Source of the DNA: an uncultured Pelagibacteraceae bacterium
GTDB lineage: Bacteria; Pseudomonadota; Alphaproteobacteria; Pelagibacterales; Pelagibacteraceae
NCBI GenBank assembly: GCA_902617825.1
Contig: CACMYE010000002.1
Location: 32,653 to 96,652, forward strand
DNA length: 64,000 nt
Reading direction: 5' to 3'
Shown: positions 53,499 through 63,879 of the stretch, piece by piece
How the letters are laid out: the number at the start of each line of letters is the position of its first letter
How positions within the stretch are numbered: position 1 is the stretch's first letter
Program-made: the position numbers and the translations under genes
The notes under the pieces: generated by a model
Told to the model about the DNA's origin: nothing
What the model saw: the letters and a program-made list of their open reading frames with translations, nothing else
Databases searched by the model: none

Positions 53499-55280
53499 TT
53501 ATTTTATAAAATCAATTTTGATTTTAGCTCCATCGTCTTTTTTGATAAATTCAATTTTACCATTATGATCATTAACAATTTTATTTACAATTGATAATCC
53601 TAATCCAGTACCATTCTTTTTTGTTGTAAAATAGGGATTTAAAATATCTTTAATGTTGTCAGAAAGTTTTCCAAATCCTATTCCATTATCAACAATTATT
53701 AGATTTATGTGGCTATCACTCTCTTTAAGTTCAATAGCAATTTTTTTACTGAAATTACTCTCTTTTTCAGCTTTTTGTTGAATACTTTCTACTGAGTTTT
53801 TAATTAAATTTAAAAATACTCTGCTTATTTGCTCTTTATCACTATTTAAAATTATTTTTTTTGAGTTAGTTGACAAATGAATTTCTATAGAATTATCTAA
53901 TTCTTTTAATAATTTAATATTCTCCTCAAGTAAAATAACAATGTCATTTTTTCTCATAGTAGGCTTTGGCATTCTTGCAAAATCAGAAAATTCATTTACC
54001 AAGTTACCAATTTGTTTAATTTGATTATTTATTATTTTTAAATTATCCTTGAAACTTTCTGAGTCTTTATCTTGTAAAGTATTGGCATACTTTTCTCTTA
54101 ATCTATCAATTGTTAATTGAATTGGTGTAAGGGGATTTTTAATTTCATGGGCAAGTTTTCTTGCTAAACTACCCCATGCCTCATGTCTTTCATTAATAAT
54201 TAGCTTTTCTTGCTGAGTCTTCAATCGGTCAATCATTAGATTGAAATTTTTATTTAATATCTCCAAATCTTTATCAGTTTTAACTTCTGGAACCTTTGCA
54301 TTAAAATTTCCCTCACCAATTGATGTTGATGCATAAATCAAATTATTAATAGATCTAAAAAACCTTGATGAAAATCTAATAGCTATTGATATAGACACAA
54401 ATAATAAAACACTCACAACTATAATATAAATAATTGCAAATGATATTTTTATCCCAGTACTTTTTTCCTCAACGGTATAATAAAAATTAATTGCCTCCTG
54501 AGACTCAGTTAAGTATTTTGAAATTTCTTTATCCAAGTATTTTACAACATAAAGAAATCTGTTATCAAAATTTTGCAGTCGCATAATTGCAGCAGAAATA
54601 TTCTCTGGGGCATTAATTATTTTTAAAGGTCTGTCATCGTCTAAAACAAGATTAAGAGCTTTATCAACAGGTGGAACAAAAAACTTACTATTATTTATTG
54701 ATGTAAATAAGAGTGTTTTATTAACGTCAATTATATGAATTTCATCTACATCTCTTATTATTTTTTGAGTATTTAAAAAACGTTTATACTCATCATTATT
54801 ATCATTTAAAAATTTTTTACTTTTATTAGTATCAAAAGCAATTAAAACTATATCTGATTGAATTTTATTTCTTATTTCTTCCACATAACTTTTGGCTAAC
54901 TCATAAGAATTATTAACCACTGTTGTTACTTTTTTATCAAAATATTTTTCAAGTGCAAAAGAAAATAGAAATAACGAAAAGATTGAGATTAAAACAGAAG
55001 GTATTAATGTAAATAATGCAAAATAAGTAATATATTTTTTATTTGATTTTAGACCATCCTTGTCAATATCATTTTTAATTGCTTTTTGAATTTCAGAAAA
55101 AATAAACAAAAAAAGAGAAATTAATAAAATTATATTAAGTATTAATAAATACTGTAAATTCTGATCATTTAATTCTATAAAGCCTTTATCAATAAAAGTT
55201 AAAAAAGTTAAAAAACCTATCGATAATGTGATAATAAATAATATTATTAGATATATGTTCTTTTTAATAAATTCTGACAT
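53499..55280 (-). CDS. ntrY: Sensor histidine kinase NtrY
   Basis: A 593-residue membrane kinase. It has three or four N-terminal helices with a periplasmic part (to about residue 300), a HAMP linker, HisKA with the phospho-acceptor in LAHEIKNPLTPI (about residue 378) and an HATPase domain with TKKNGTGLGLSIV. It forms a two-component pair with NtrX, linked in alphaproteobacteria to nitrogen, redox or envelope control. It diverges from ispDF with a 24-bp gap. Confidence 0.92.
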   Translation of the reverse strand: MSEFIKKNIYLIILFIITLSIGFLTFLTFIDKGFIELNDQNLQYLLILNIILLISLFLFIFSEIQKAIKNDIDKDGLKSNKKYITYFALFTLIPSVLISIFSLFLFSFALEKYFDKKVTTVVNNSYELAKSYVEEIRNKIQSDIVLIAFDTNKSKKFLNDNNDEYKRFLNTQKIIRDVDEIHIIDVNKTLLFTSINNSKFFVPPVDKALNLVLDDDRPLKIINAPENISAAIMRLQNFDNRFLYVVKYLDKEISKYLTESQEAINFYYTVEEKSTGIKISFAIIYIIVVSVLLFVSISIAIRFSSRFFRSINNLIYASTSIGEGNFNAKVPEVKTDKDLEILNKNFNLMIDRLKTQQEKLIINERHEAWGSLARKLAHEIKNPLTPIQLTIDRLREKYANTLQDKDSESFKDNLKIINNQIKQIGNLVNEFSDFARMPKPTMRKNDIVILLEENIKLLKELDNSIEIHLSTNSKKIILNSDKEQISRVFLNLIKNSVESIQQKAEKESNFSKKIAIELKESDSHINLIIVDNGIGFGKLSDNIKDILNPYFTTKKNGTGLGLSIVNKIVNDHNGKIEFIKKDDGAKIKIDFIK

Positions 55281-55304
55281 TTGAGTAAAAAATCACTACT
55301 ATAA

Positions 55305-56411
55305 ATGAATAATTATTTTATAATACTAGCATCGGGACAAAGCAAAAGATTTAATTCAAGCAAACCTAAACAATATATTATCTATAAAAATAAGCCTCTT
55401 TTTGATCACTCTGTAGAAAAAGCTTTAGCTTCTAAATTATTTAAAAAAATAATTTTAGTTGTTAACAATAAAAAACTGATCAATAAAAAATTTCCTAGAA
55501 ATGTTATTACTATAAAGGGAGGAAAGGAAAGATCAGACTCATGTATAATAGGGCTAAAATATATTAAAAAATTTAAGCCCACTAATGTCTTGATCCATGA
55601 TGCTGCAAGACCAAATATATCAATAAAGCTTCTTAAAAATTTAGTTGAATCTCTTAAGAAAAATAAAGCTGTCGTACCTATAATTAATTCAAATGACTCA
55701 ATTAAGTATAGGGTTAAAAAACAATTATTTAATTTAAATCGTGATCATTGTTTTTTAACTCAAACTCCACAAGCTTTCAAATTTAAAGATCTTTACAGTT
55801 TGTCAATTAATCAAAAAGATAAAATACAAGATGAAGCTACATTATTCATAAATAATAATTTAAAAGTTAAATTTATAAAAGGTGAAAACTTAAATAATAA
55901 AATTACCTATAAAGAAGATATCAAAATAAACAAAACCTACTTTGGACTTGGGTTTGATATTCATAGATTAATTAAGGGTAAAAAACTTTATTTAGGTGGT
56001 TTAAAAATTCCATTCCATTCAGGGCTAAAAGGTCATTCTGATGGAGATGTTATAATTCATTCAATCATTGATGCTCTGTTAGGGGCAATGAGAAAAAAAG
56101 ATATAGGAACAATGTTTCCAGATAATAAAAAAAGTTTTAAAAATATACGATCTCATAAAATGCTAAAACCAGTAATAGAGATAATGAATAAAAAAGAAAT
56201 TTATATTAATAACATCGATTTAAATTTAATATGTGAGCAGCCCAAGGTTTCTAAATATAGAGATAAAATTTTAAAATCATTGTCTACATTGTTAAATATT
56301 GATAGCTCATTGATAAATCTAAAGGGAAAAACTGTTGAGAAACTTGGTTTAATTGGTAAGGAAAAAGCAATTGCTTGTGAGGCTATAGTATCAATAATAA
56401 AATATGACTAA
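55305..56411 (+). CDS. ispDF: Bifunctional IspD-IspF isoprenoid enzyme
   Basis: A 368-residue fusion. Residues 1-205 are IspD, the CDP-methylerythritol synthase (ASGQSKRFNSSKPKQY at residue 9, VLIHDAARPNIS). Residues 212-368 are IspF, the MECDP synthase (GFDIHRL, SDGDVIIHSIIDALLGA). It catalyses two non-consecutive steps of the MEP pathway. The fused form is common in alphaproteobacteria. It overlaps pgpA by 8 bp. Confidence 0.95.
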   Translation: MNNYFIILASGQSKRFNSSKPKQYIIYKNKPLFDHSVEKALASKLFKKIILVVNNKKLINKKFPRNVITIKGGKERSDSCIIGLKYIKKFKPTNVLIHDAARPNISIKLLKNLVESLKKNKAVVPIINSNDSIKYRVKKQLFNLNRDHCFLTQTPQAFKFKDLYSLSINQKDKIQDEATLFINNNLKVKFIKGENLNNKITYKEDIKINKTYFGLGFDIHRLIKGKKLYLGGLKIPFHSGLKGHSDGDVIIHSIIDALLGAMRKKDIGTMFPDNKKSFKNIRSHKMLKPVIEIMNKKEIYINNIDLNLICEQPKVSKYRDKILKSLSTLLNIDSSLINLKGKTVEKLGLIGKEKAIACEAIVSIIKYD

Positions 56412-56907
56412 AACATTTAATTCTCTTTTTGTAACAATGTTTGGTTTAGGAAAAATTAAAATTATTCCTGGAACTTTTGGATCATTGGCGACAATAATTA
56501 TATTGTATGTGTTATTTCATATAATAAACATATCTTCAAATTTTATACTCTTAGGCTTGATAATAATTTTTATTTATTCTTTTTCTGCCGTTTCAAGTTA
56601 TATAAAAGATAATGAGAACAAAGATCCTAGAGAAATAGTAATTGATGAATTAATAGGCCAAGCAATTCCGATTTTTGCATATGAGATTTCTCATGGCACT
56701 GAAAAATCTTCTGAAGAGGCACTCATATTTTATTGTATTTGTTTTGTTTTATTTAGATTTTTTGACATAGTAAAACCATTTCCAGTTAGCTTTTTTGATA
56801 AAAATTTTAAAAATAGTTTTGGGGTAATAATGGATGATGTGTGTGCTGGATTATATGTTATTTTATCGTTAATCTGTTTTATGATTTTAAGTAGCCACTT
56901 TATTTGA
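56404..56907 (+). CDS. pgpA: Phosphatidylglycerophosphatase A
   Basis: A 167-residue membrane protein of the PgpA family with GLGKIKIIPGTFGSL at residue 15, DELIGQ near residue 82 and VKPFPV about residue 122. It dephosphorylates phosphatidylglycerophosphate to phosphatidylglycerol. It overlaps both neighbours by a few bases (ispDF and cinA) in a three-gene operon. Confidence 0.9.
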   Translation: MTKTFNSLFVTMFGLGKIKIIPGTFGSLATIIILYVLFHIINISSNFILLGLIIIFIYSFSAVSSYIKDNENKDPREIVIDELIGQAIPIFAYEISHGTEKSSEEALIFYCICFVLFRFFDIVKPFPVSFFDKNFKNSFGVIMDDVCAGLYVILSLICFMILSSHFI

Positions 56908-57365
56908 TGAATTCTTTAGTAAAAAAATTAAATAAAAAAAAATTTAAGATATCTTTAGCAGAGTCTTGCACTGGTGGGATGCTTGCTTCAAAAATAACAT
57001 CTATCAGTGGTGCATCAAAAGTATTTGGTCTAGGTCTTGTTACCTATTCAAATCAAGCAAAGATAAGTGTTTTAAAAGTCAATAAAATTATAATTCAAAA
57101 ATATGGTGCTGTTAGTTCTCAATGTTGTGAGGCTATGGTTAAAAATTTAGCAAAAATCTCGAAAGCTCAAATTAATGTCTCAATTACTGGTATTGCAGGC
57201 CCGAATGGTGGCACTAAAACGAAACCAGTTGGATTAGTTTATATAGGTGTAAAAAACAAAAATAAAATACTAATTTCTAAAAATATATTTAAACAAAAAA
57301 GTAGAAAAGCTATTCAAAATGCTACTGTTAAAAGAACTTTAGAAATTATCAGATCTACGATTTAA
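56904..57365 (+). CDS. CinA C-terminal domain nicotinamide-nucleotide amidase (PncC-like)
   Basis: A 153-residue protein that is only the CinA C-terminal domain: SLAESCTGGMLASKITSISG near residue 16, GLVTYSNQAK and ITGIAGPNGGT. Stand-alone proteins of this kind deamidate NMN, recycling NAD by-products. It overlaps pgpA by 4 bp. The full-length CinA N-terminal domain is absent, which is usual for PncC. Confidence 0.9.
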   Translation: MMNSLVKKLNKKKFKISLAESCTGGMLASKITSISGASKVFGLGLVTYSNQAKISVLKVNKIIIQKYGAVSSQCCEAMVKNLAKISKAQINVSITGIAGPNGGTKTKPVGLVYIGVKNKNKILISKNIFKQKSRKAIQNATVKRTLEIIRSTI

Positions 57366-57383
57366 ATTTTTAATTCAATTTTA

Positions 57384-57821
57384 CTAGAGACTTTCAGCTT
57401 TTTTTTGAAAAGCATCTGCTATTTTATTTAAACCAAATTGGAAAGATTTTTCCATAATTAGATTTAAAAACTTATTTTTAATTTCAAAATCAACATCAAA
57501 TTGAACTTCAGTAAAATTTTCTTTTTGTATAAATTTCCAGTTATTTTCAAGATGTTTTAAAGGTCCACCAATATTAGTTACATGTATAGAATCGTTTTTT
57601 TTATCATAACGAACATCACTTTTATAAGTATCTACAAAAGGTTTTCTGCCAATTGTTAGATCTGCAATAATTACTATTTCTTCATCTTTCTCCTCTTTTT
57701 CATAAACTTTTGAATCTATACAAAAAGGGATGAACTCAGGATATTTTTCAATATCCAAAACAAAATCTATTAACTTTTGTTTTTTTCGCTCTATGTGCCT
57801 TGTAACTGAGGCTTTGGGCAT
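57384..57821 (-). CDS. START-domain protein, COQ10/RatA family
   Basis: A 145-residue polyketide cyclase/COQ10-type protein with the N-terminal [34 protein letters not shown] region and FEIKNKFLNLIMEKSF late in the chain. In alphaproteobacteria this family lies next to lipA, as here (one base shared). It probably binds quinone or another lipid; the toxin-like RatA name is historical and unproven for it. Confidence 0.87.
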   Translation of the reverse strand: MPKASVTRHIERKKQKLIDFVLDIEKYPEFIPFCIDSKVYEKEEKDEEIVIIADLTIGRKPFVDTYKSDVRYDKKNDSIHVTNIGGPLKHLENNWKFIQKENFTEVQFDVDFEIKNKFLNLIMEKSFQFGLNKIADAFQKKAESL

Positions 57822-58747
57822 TAATTATTTTTTAATCTATTTTGTTGTAGTTTAGCAAAATCTTCGTCTGCATGATAAGACGATCTTGTAAGAGGTGAAG
57901 ATGACACTAATAAAAACCCTTTTGATTTTGCAATATTTTCTAACTCTTTAAATTCATCTGGGTGATAATATCTATTTAATGGATGATGTTTTGGAGAAGG
58001 TTGTAAATATTGACCTATAGTTATAAAATCTACATCAGCAGATCTTAAATCATCCATAACTTGAATTAATTCATCTTTATCTTCTCCAAGTCCTACCATT
58101 AAACCGGATTTAGTAAAAACTTTTTTATTAATTTTTTTTACATTTTTTAAAAGTTCTAAAGATCCAAAATATCTCGCACCTGGTCGTACTTTTAAATAAA
58201 GACGTGGTACTGTTTCAATGTTGTGATTAAAAACATCTAAATCTGCTTCTAAAACTTTTTTATACGCGTCCCCTTTTCTCAAGAAATCTGGTGTTAAAAC
58301 TTCTATAGAAGTTTTAGGATTTTTTTTTCGAGTTGCATTTATTACTTCATAAAAATGGTTTGACCCACCATCATTTAAATCATCTCTATCAACTGAGGTT
58401 ATTACAACATGTTTTAAATCTAATTTACTTACAGCATTTGAAATTTTGTATGGTTCAAATGGATCTAATTTTTCTGGCTTACCAGTTTTAACATCACAAA
58501 ACGCGCAAGCCCTTGTACAAGTGTCGCCCATAATCATAAATGTTGCATGTCTTTTACTCCAACATTCAGTGATATTTGGACAATTAGCTTCCTGACACAC
58601 AGTGACTAAATTATTTTGGTTAACAATTGTTTTTGTTAAAAAAAATTCTTTGCTATTTGATAGCTTAGATCTGATCCAATCAGGCTTTTTTTTAATTGGA
58701 TTAATAGGCTTATTTACTTTTTCAGGATGTCTAATTTTTGTTGTCAT
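57821..58747 (-). CDS. lipA: Lipoyl synthase LipA
   Basis: A 308-residue radical-SAM enzyme that inserts two sulfurs into octanoyl groups on lipoyl domains. The auxiliary cluster motif [12 protein letters not shown] and the radical-[11 protein letters not shown] motif are both intact, as is the C-terminal RSSYHADE. It overlaps ftsB by 17 bp. Confidence 0.96.
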   Translation of the reverse strand: MTTKIRHPEKVNKPINPIKKKPDWIRSKLSNSKEFFLTKTIVNQNNLVTVCQEANCPNITECWSKRHATFMIMGDTCTRACAFCDVKTGKPEKLDPFEPYKISNAVSKLDLKHVVITSVDRDDLNDGGSNHFYEVINATRKKNPKTSIEVLTPDFLRKGDAYKKVLEADLDVFNHNIETVPRLYLKVRPGARYFGSLELLKNVKKINKKVFTKSGLMVGLGEDKDELIQVMDDLRSADVDFITIGQYLQPSPKHHPLNRYYHPDEFKELENIAKSKGFLLVSSSPLTRSSYHADEDFAKLQQNRLKNN

Positions 58748-59039
58748 TATTTTTAATTATATAGATTGTCTCTCCCTTTTTGCCAAATAGAAATCGTTCT
58801 CTAATTAAAGTCTCAATATAGTCTAAATCTAAATTAGTACTTAATAGTGAATTTTTATGATCCATATTTTCTATTTTACTAATTAAGGTTAATTCCTCAT
58901 TTTTCAAGTTGGACAAAAGCTTTTTTTTCTCAATGTACGAAAAAAGACCTCTTTCACCAGAAACAAGATTAAACCCAAAGTATAGAATCAAAAACAATGA
59001 TATTAATAAAAAATAATTTCTTTTTATTAACCTCAACAT
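58731..59039 (-). CDS. ftsB: Septum formation initiator FtsB/DivIC
   Basis: A 102-residue protein with an N-terminal membrane helix (about residues 7-26) followed by a coiled coil and the family-typical [20 protein letters not shown] block. It acts in the divisome with FtsL and FtsQ. It lies directly after eno (one shared base), an order conserved in many proteobacteria. Confidence 0.88.
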   Translation of the reverse strand: MLRLIKRNYFLLISLFLILYFGFNLVSGERGLFSYIEKKKLLSNLKNEELTLISKIENMDHKNSLLSTNLDLDYIETLIRERFLFGKKGETIYIIKNNDNKN

Positions 59040-60295
59040 TAATTGATTTTATTCATTCTCACTTTTTTTCCAAGTTCTTCTTCAATACGAATTAATTGAT
59101 TATATTTAGCTACTCTCTCTGATCTTGCTAAAGATCCTGTTTTTATTTGATTAGAATTGGTTCCAACTGCAAGATCTGCAATAAAAGTATCCTCACTGTC
59201 TCCAGATCGGTGAGAAATTATTGTTTTATAACCGATGGTTTGGGCAAACTTAATTACATCTAGCGTCTCAGAAACTGTTCCAATTTGATTTAATTTAATC
59301 AAAATTGAATTTGAGGAAATATTTAAAAACCCTTTCTTAAGTCTTTCTAAGTTTGTCACATAAAGATCATCCCCCACTATTTGAACTTTATTTATTGATC
59401 TCATTAATTTATTCCAGGCAAGCCAATCGTTTTCAGCAAAAGGATCTTCGATAGATTTGATTTTATATTTTTTAATAATTTTTTGATATTCTTTGATAGA
59501 TTTTTCAACAGATATGTAAGTTTTAGAATGAATTGAATATTTACTTTTTTTAAATAATTCATTCGCAGCTACATCCAAGCAAATTGAAACATCTCTACCA
59601 TTCACAAATCCCGATTTCTTTATAGCACTAACAATTAAATCAAGAGCTTGGTTGTTACTACTGATCATGGGTGCAAAACCACCTTCATCTCCAACAGAAG
59701 TAGATAATCTTTTATTTTTTATTAATTTTGATAAACTTTTAATAACTATAAAGCATATTCTCATTGCTTCAGAAAAATTTTTAGCTCGATCAGGTCTGAT
59801 CATAAATTCTTGTATTCTAAGACCATTGTTTGCATGAGCTCCACCATTAATAATATTCATTAAAGGATAAGGTAACTGAAAATTTTTCTTTATAAAAAAA
59901 GTTTTATACAAAGGTAATTTTTTCACTTTAGCTGAAAGTTTTTTAACAGCCATTGAAACTGCAAGCATTGCATTTGCACCTAGATTAGTTTTTTGTCTTG
60001 TACCATCTAAGTTTATTAATAGAGTATCAATCCGTTCTTGATTATGAATACTCTGACCCTTTAATTTTTTTGAAATTTTTGTGTTTACCAAATTAACAGC
60101 ATTTAAAACACTCTTACCAAGATAACGTTTATTATTTTTATCTCTCTTCTCAAACGCTTCATAAGTTCCCGTTGATGCTCCTGACGGACAAATAGCAGTT
60201 GCACTATTATTTTTTGTATAAACCTCAGCCTCTACAGTTGGATTACCTCTACTGTCAAATACTTGACGGGCCTTTACTTTTAAAATTTTACTCAC
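59039..60295 (-). CDS. eno: Enolase
   Basis: A 418-residue glycolytic enzyme converting 2-phosphoglycerate to phosphoenolpyruvate. Motifs: RQVFDSRGNPTVE at residue 10, GDEGGFAP with the catalytic Glu near residue 200, SIEDPF and the SHRSGDSEDTF signature near 365. It shares one base with kdsA. Slightly short of the usual 425-430 residues. Confidence 0.96.
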   Translation of the reverse strand: MSKILKVKARQVFDSRGNPTVEAEVYTKNNSATAICPSGASTGTYEAFEKRDKNNKRYLGKSVLNAVNLVNTKISKKLKGQSIHNQERIDTLLINLDGTRQKTNLGANAMLAVSMAVKKLSAKVKKLPLYKTFFIKKNFQLPYPLMNIINGGAHANNGLRIQEFMIRPDRAKNFSEAMRICFIVIKSLSKLIKNKRLSTSVGDEGGFAPMISSNNQALDLIVSAIKKSGFVNGRDVSICLDVAANELFKKSKYSIHSKTYISVEKSIKEYQKIIKKYKIKSIEDPFAENDWLAWNKLMRSINKVQIVGDDLYVTNLERLKKGFLNISSNSILIKLNQIGTVSETLDVIKFAQTIGYKTIISHRSGDSEDTFIADLAVGTNSNQIKTGSLARSERVAKYNQLIRIEEELGKKVRMNKIN

Positions 60296-61119
60296 TATTT
60301 TTTTATTAATTTATCTATATCTGATAGTTGATGTAACAAATTTTCCAATTTATCCAATGGTACCATGTTAGGACCATCTGATGGTGCGTTGTCTGGATCT
60401 TGATGAGTTTCAATAAAAACTCCAGCAACACCTACGGCAACTGCAGCTCTTGCTAAATGCTCCACAAACTCTCTTTGACCTCCTGATGACTCTCCTTGCC
60501 CTCCTGGTTGTTGTACTGAATGGGTTGCATCAAAAATCACTGGATAACCATCTTTAGCCATAATAGGTAAAGATCTCATGTCAGAAACTAAAGTGTTGTA
60601 ACCAAAACTTGCTCCTCTCTCGGTTACTAAAATATTTGTATTTCCAGAATCTGAAATTTTTTTAGTAACATTAACCATATCCCACGGTGCTAGGAACTGT
60701 CCTTTTTTAACATTAATAATTTTATTTGTTTTGGCAGCAGCAATTAAAAGATCTGTCTGTCTGCATAAGAAAGCAGGAATTTGCAATATATCAACATGAT
60801 CAGCTACTTCTGAACATTGATCAATATTATGAATGTCTGTTAAAATGGGAACATTTAATTCTTTTTTTATTTTATCAAAAACAGGTAAAGACGCTTCAAG
60901 TCCAGCTCCCCTTTTTCCTTTAAGGCTGGTTCGATTAGCTTTGTCAAATGAAGTTTTGTAAATAAATCCAAGACCAAATTTTTTCGTAATTTCTTGAATT
61001 TTGCCAGCCATGTCCATTGCGTGCTGTTCAGTTTCAAGCTGACAAGGTCCAGCAATAATGCAAATTTTATTATTATTTGAAATTTCTATATTTCCGCAAT
61101 TTACTTTTATGCTATTCAT
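60295..61119 (-). CDS. kdsA: 3-deoxy-D-manno-octulosonate 8-phosphate synthase KdsA
   Basis: A 274-residue KDO8P synthase (AGPCQLET near residue 24, [33 protein letters not shown]). It condenses phosphoenolpyruvate with arabinose 5-phosphate for lipopolysaccharide core synthesis. It overlaps pyrG by 4 bp, and PEP from enolase next door is its substrate. Confidence 0.95.
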   Translation of the reverse strand: MNSIKVNCGNIEISNNNKICIIAGPCQLETEQHAMDMAGKIQEITKKFGLGFIYKTSFDKANRTSLKGKRGAGLEASLPVFDKIKKELNVPILTDIHNIDQCSEVADHVDILQIPAFLCRQTDLLIAAAKTNKIINVKKGQFLAPWDMVNVTKKISDSGNTNILVTERGASFGYNTLVSDMRSLPIMAKDGYPVIFDATHSVQQPGGQGESSGGQREFVEHLARAAVAVGVAGVFIETHQDPDNAPSDGPNMVPLDKLENLLHQLSDIDKLIKK

Positions 61120-62732
61120 TTATGATTTTTTGCTGCCTTGATAAATGAAGAGAATAAAGGATGAGGAGATAAAGGTCTAGATTTAAATTCTGGGTGAAAC
61201 TGTACCCCAATGAACCATGGGTGATTTTTTAGTTCAATAATTTCTGGTAACTGATCATCAGGTGATAAACCTGAAAAAATCATACCTTTTTTTTCAAATT
61301 TTTCTCTATAAGCAATATTCACTTCATATCTATGTCGGTGTCTTTCTTTAATTAATTTTGACTTATAAATTTTTCTTATCTTTGAGTTGTTTTGTAATTT
61401 AGCATCATAAGACCCTAGTCTCATAGTGCCGCCAAGATCTTTATCTGTACCCTTAATAGTTTTACCATCTTTAGACCATTCGTTTATTAATCCAATAATT
61501 GGAATACCTTTTTTATCAAATTCACTTGAAGTAGCATTTTTTAAGTTTAGTTGATTTCGAGCAAATTCAATAATTGCCATTTGCATTCCATAACATATTC
61601 CAAGGAAAGGAATTTTGTTCATTCTGGCATGTTTTATCGCTGCTATTTTTCCATGAGTACCTCTTTTTCCAAATCCACCAGGTATCAATATTCCAGAGAT
61701 ATTTTTTAGTTTTTTCTTAATTTCAGAAATTTTTAATTTTTCTGAGTCAATCCTAACTAAATTAACTTTAATTTTATTATATATTCCACCGTGGGTTAAT
61801 GCTTCATCCAATGACTTATAAGCATCTTTAAGTTCAACGTATTTTCCAATAATTGCAATATTTACTTCTTTTTTATTTTGTAAAATTATTTTAGTTATTT
61901 TTTTCCATGGGTTTAAATTTACTGGCTTTTTAGATTTTAATTTAAAATAATTTAAGACTTGAACATCTAATTTTTCTCTAAAAAAACTTATTGGGGCCTC
62001 ATAAATTGTTTTGACATCAACAGTTTCGATGACATTTTTGATATCAACATTACAAAACAAAGAAATCTTTTTTCTATGCTCTAATGGGATTGGTCTTTCA
62101 GATCTACAAATGATAATATCTGGCTGAATACCTATGCTTCTTAACTCTTTTACAGAGTGTTGAGTTGGTTTTGTTTTAATTTCATCCGATGCTTTTAAAT
62201 AAGGAACTAGGGTTAAATGAATAAATAAAGCATTTTTCTTACCAACGTCGTTTGCAAATTGTCTTATTGCCTCAACAAATGGAAGACTTTCTATATCTCC
62301 AACTATTCCTCCAATTTCACAAATTACAAAGTCCTCTCTTGATGAGTCATTTTTAATAAATTGTTTTATGCGATCTGTAATATGTGGGATTACTTGAACA
62401 GTTTTTCCAAGATACTCACCCTTACGTTCTTTTTTTAAAACATCGTTATAAATTTTGCCTGTAGTGATATTGTCTGATTTCTTTGCTGAGACTCCAGAAA
62501 ATCGTTCATAATGACCAAGATCTAAATCTGTTTCAGCACCATCGTCAGTGACATATACTTCTCCATGTTGAAATGGGCTCATTGTTCCTGGATCTACATT
62601 AAGATATGGATCAAGTTTTCTGATCCTAACTTTAAAACCTCTTGATTGTAAAAGATACGCAAGTGAAGCTGATGATAAACCTTTACCTAACGATGAGACC
62701 ACGCCGCCCGTGACAAATATATATCGCGCCAT
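61116..62732 (-). CDS. pyrG: CTP synthase
   Basis: A 538-residue enzyme: synthetase domain with [19 protein letters not shown] at residue 6 and the UTP/ATP site, and a C-terminal glutaminase with the catalytic Cys in [11 protein letters not shown] and the His/Glu in [12 protein letters not shown]. It makes CTP from UTP and glutamine. Full length. Confidence 0.97.
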   Translation of the reverse strand: MARYIFVTGGVVSSLGKGLSSASLAYLLQSRGFKVRIRKLDPYLNVDPGTMSPFQHGEVYVTDDGAETDLDLGHYERFSGVSAKKSDNITTGKIYNDVLKKERKGEYLGKTVQVIPHITDRIKQFIKNDSSREDFVICEIGGIVGDIESLPFVEAIRQFANDVGKKNALFIHLTLVPYLKASDEIKTKPTQHSVKELRSIGIQPDIIICRSERPIPLEHRKKISLFCNVDIKNVIETVDVKTIYEAPISFFREKLDVQVLNYFKLKSKKPVNLNPWKKITKIILQNKKEVNIAIIGKYVELKDAYKSLDEALTHGGIYNKIKVNLVRIDSEKLKISEIKKKLKNISGILIPGGFGKRGTHGKIAAIKHARMNKIPFLGICYGMQMAIIEFARNQLNLKNATSSEFDKKGIPIIGLINEWSKDGKTIKGTDKDLGGTMRLGSYDAKLQNNSKIRKIYKSKLIKERHRHRYEVNIAYREKFEKKGMIFSGLSPDDQLPEIIELKNHPWFIGVQFHPEFKSRPLSPHPLFSSFIKAAKNHK

Positions 62733-62776
62733 GGAATTATCTTATAGCGAATAAAAAAGAGATTGAAAAGTATTAA

Positions 62777-63076
62777 TTAATTATTTTCTGGAATTGAAGG
62801 AGTATCTTCAGTTTTTTCCTCAACTGTATCTAAAACAGAGCTTGTGGGAGTTAGTTCGGCTCTTGAAATAATTGTAAGTGCTAAGCTACAAATAATAAAT
62901 AAAGTTGCAACAATAGCTGTAGCTTTAGTCATGAAGCTACCAGCTGATCTTGATAACATAAAGTTTTCTTGTGAAACACCAATACCTAATGCACCACCTT
63001 CAGATTTCTGTATTAAAACTAGTAATACCAAAATAACTGCAAGTATGATGTTAATTACTAATAATATAGTTTCCAT
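62777..63076 (-). CDS. secG: Preprotein translocase subunit SecG
   Basis: A 99-residue membrane protein with two helices (about residues 3-23 and 53-70) and the SecG motif LVLIQKSEGGALG between them. It assists SecYEG in protein export. It follows tpiA by 6 bp, a conserved pairing. Confidence 0.93.
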   Translation of the reverse strand: METILLVINIILAVILVLLVLIQKSEGGALGIGVSQENFMLSRSAGSFMTKATAIVATLFIICSLALTIISRAELTPTSSVLDTVEEKTEDTPSIPENN

Positions 63077-63082
63077 GGCGAT

Positions 63083-63823
63083 CTAATTAATGGTTTTTTT
63101 AATTATATCAATAAATTTCTTTGGATCTTGAGAGGCTCCACCTATTAAAAAACCATCAATGGTATTAATATTTTTTAATTGTTTGATGTTGTCACTATTT
63201 ACAGAGCCTCCATACAAAATTTTATAAGGTTTTTTGCCTAATTTTTTTTTAATAAATGAAATTGATTTTATCAAGTCTTTTGGCTTTGGGATTAACCCAG
63301 TACCAATTGACCAGACTGGTTCATAAGCAATTAATATATTCGATTTTTTTTGAATTGATTTTAGACCCATCTTAATTTGCTTACTTAAAACCTGATTAGT
63401 TTTTTTATTTCTTTTATCTTTTAATGTTTCCCCAATACAAAAAATGATTTTCAAACCCGATTTTAATGCACTTTTAATTTTAGAATTTATTTTTTTGTTA
63501 TCTTCACCTAACTGCCTATTCTCTGAGTGACCCAATATAACATATCGTGCTCCAACATTTTTTATCATTTTAGAATTTATCTGACCAGTGAATGCACCGT
63601 AAGTATCGCTCTCGTGAGAATTTTGAGCACCCACTTCAACTTTTGTTTTTTTCAATTTATTAGATAAAGAATTAATTAATGTGCTAGGTGGGCAATAAAT
63701 TAACTTTATTTTTTTTTGTTTTATACTCTTAGAAAATTTAATTACTTTATCTAGCGAATTAAGTGCTTTTAAGTCACCGTACATTTTCCAATTAGCTACA
63801 AAATACAGATATTTATTTGTCAT
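63083..63823 (-). CDS. tpiA: Triose-phosphate isomerase
   Basis: A 246-residue TIM-barrel enzyme with FVANWKMYGD (catalytic Lys), VILGHSENRQ (catalytic His) and LIAYEPVWSIGTG (catalytic Glu), plus the phosphate-binding ILYGGSVN near the end. It interconverts the two triose phosphates. It diverges from a plus-strand gene, with a 56-bp gap. Confidence 0.96.
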   Translation of the reverse strand: MTNKYLYFVANWKMYGDLKALNSLDKVIKFSKSIKQKKIKLIYCPPSTLINSLSNKLKKTKVEVGAQNSHESDTYGAFTGQINSKMIKNVGARYVILGHSENRQLGEDNKKINSKIKSALKSGLKIIFCIGETLKDKRNKKTNQVLSKQIKMGLKSIQKKSNILIAYEPVWSIGTGLIPKPKDLIKSISFIKKKLGKKPYKILYGGSVNSDNIKQLKNINTIDGFLIGGASQDPKKFIDIIKKTIN

Positions 63824-63879
63824 AATTGAATTTTTAATCTATAGATTTGTTTTTTACAGATCAATATATTATTGGCTTT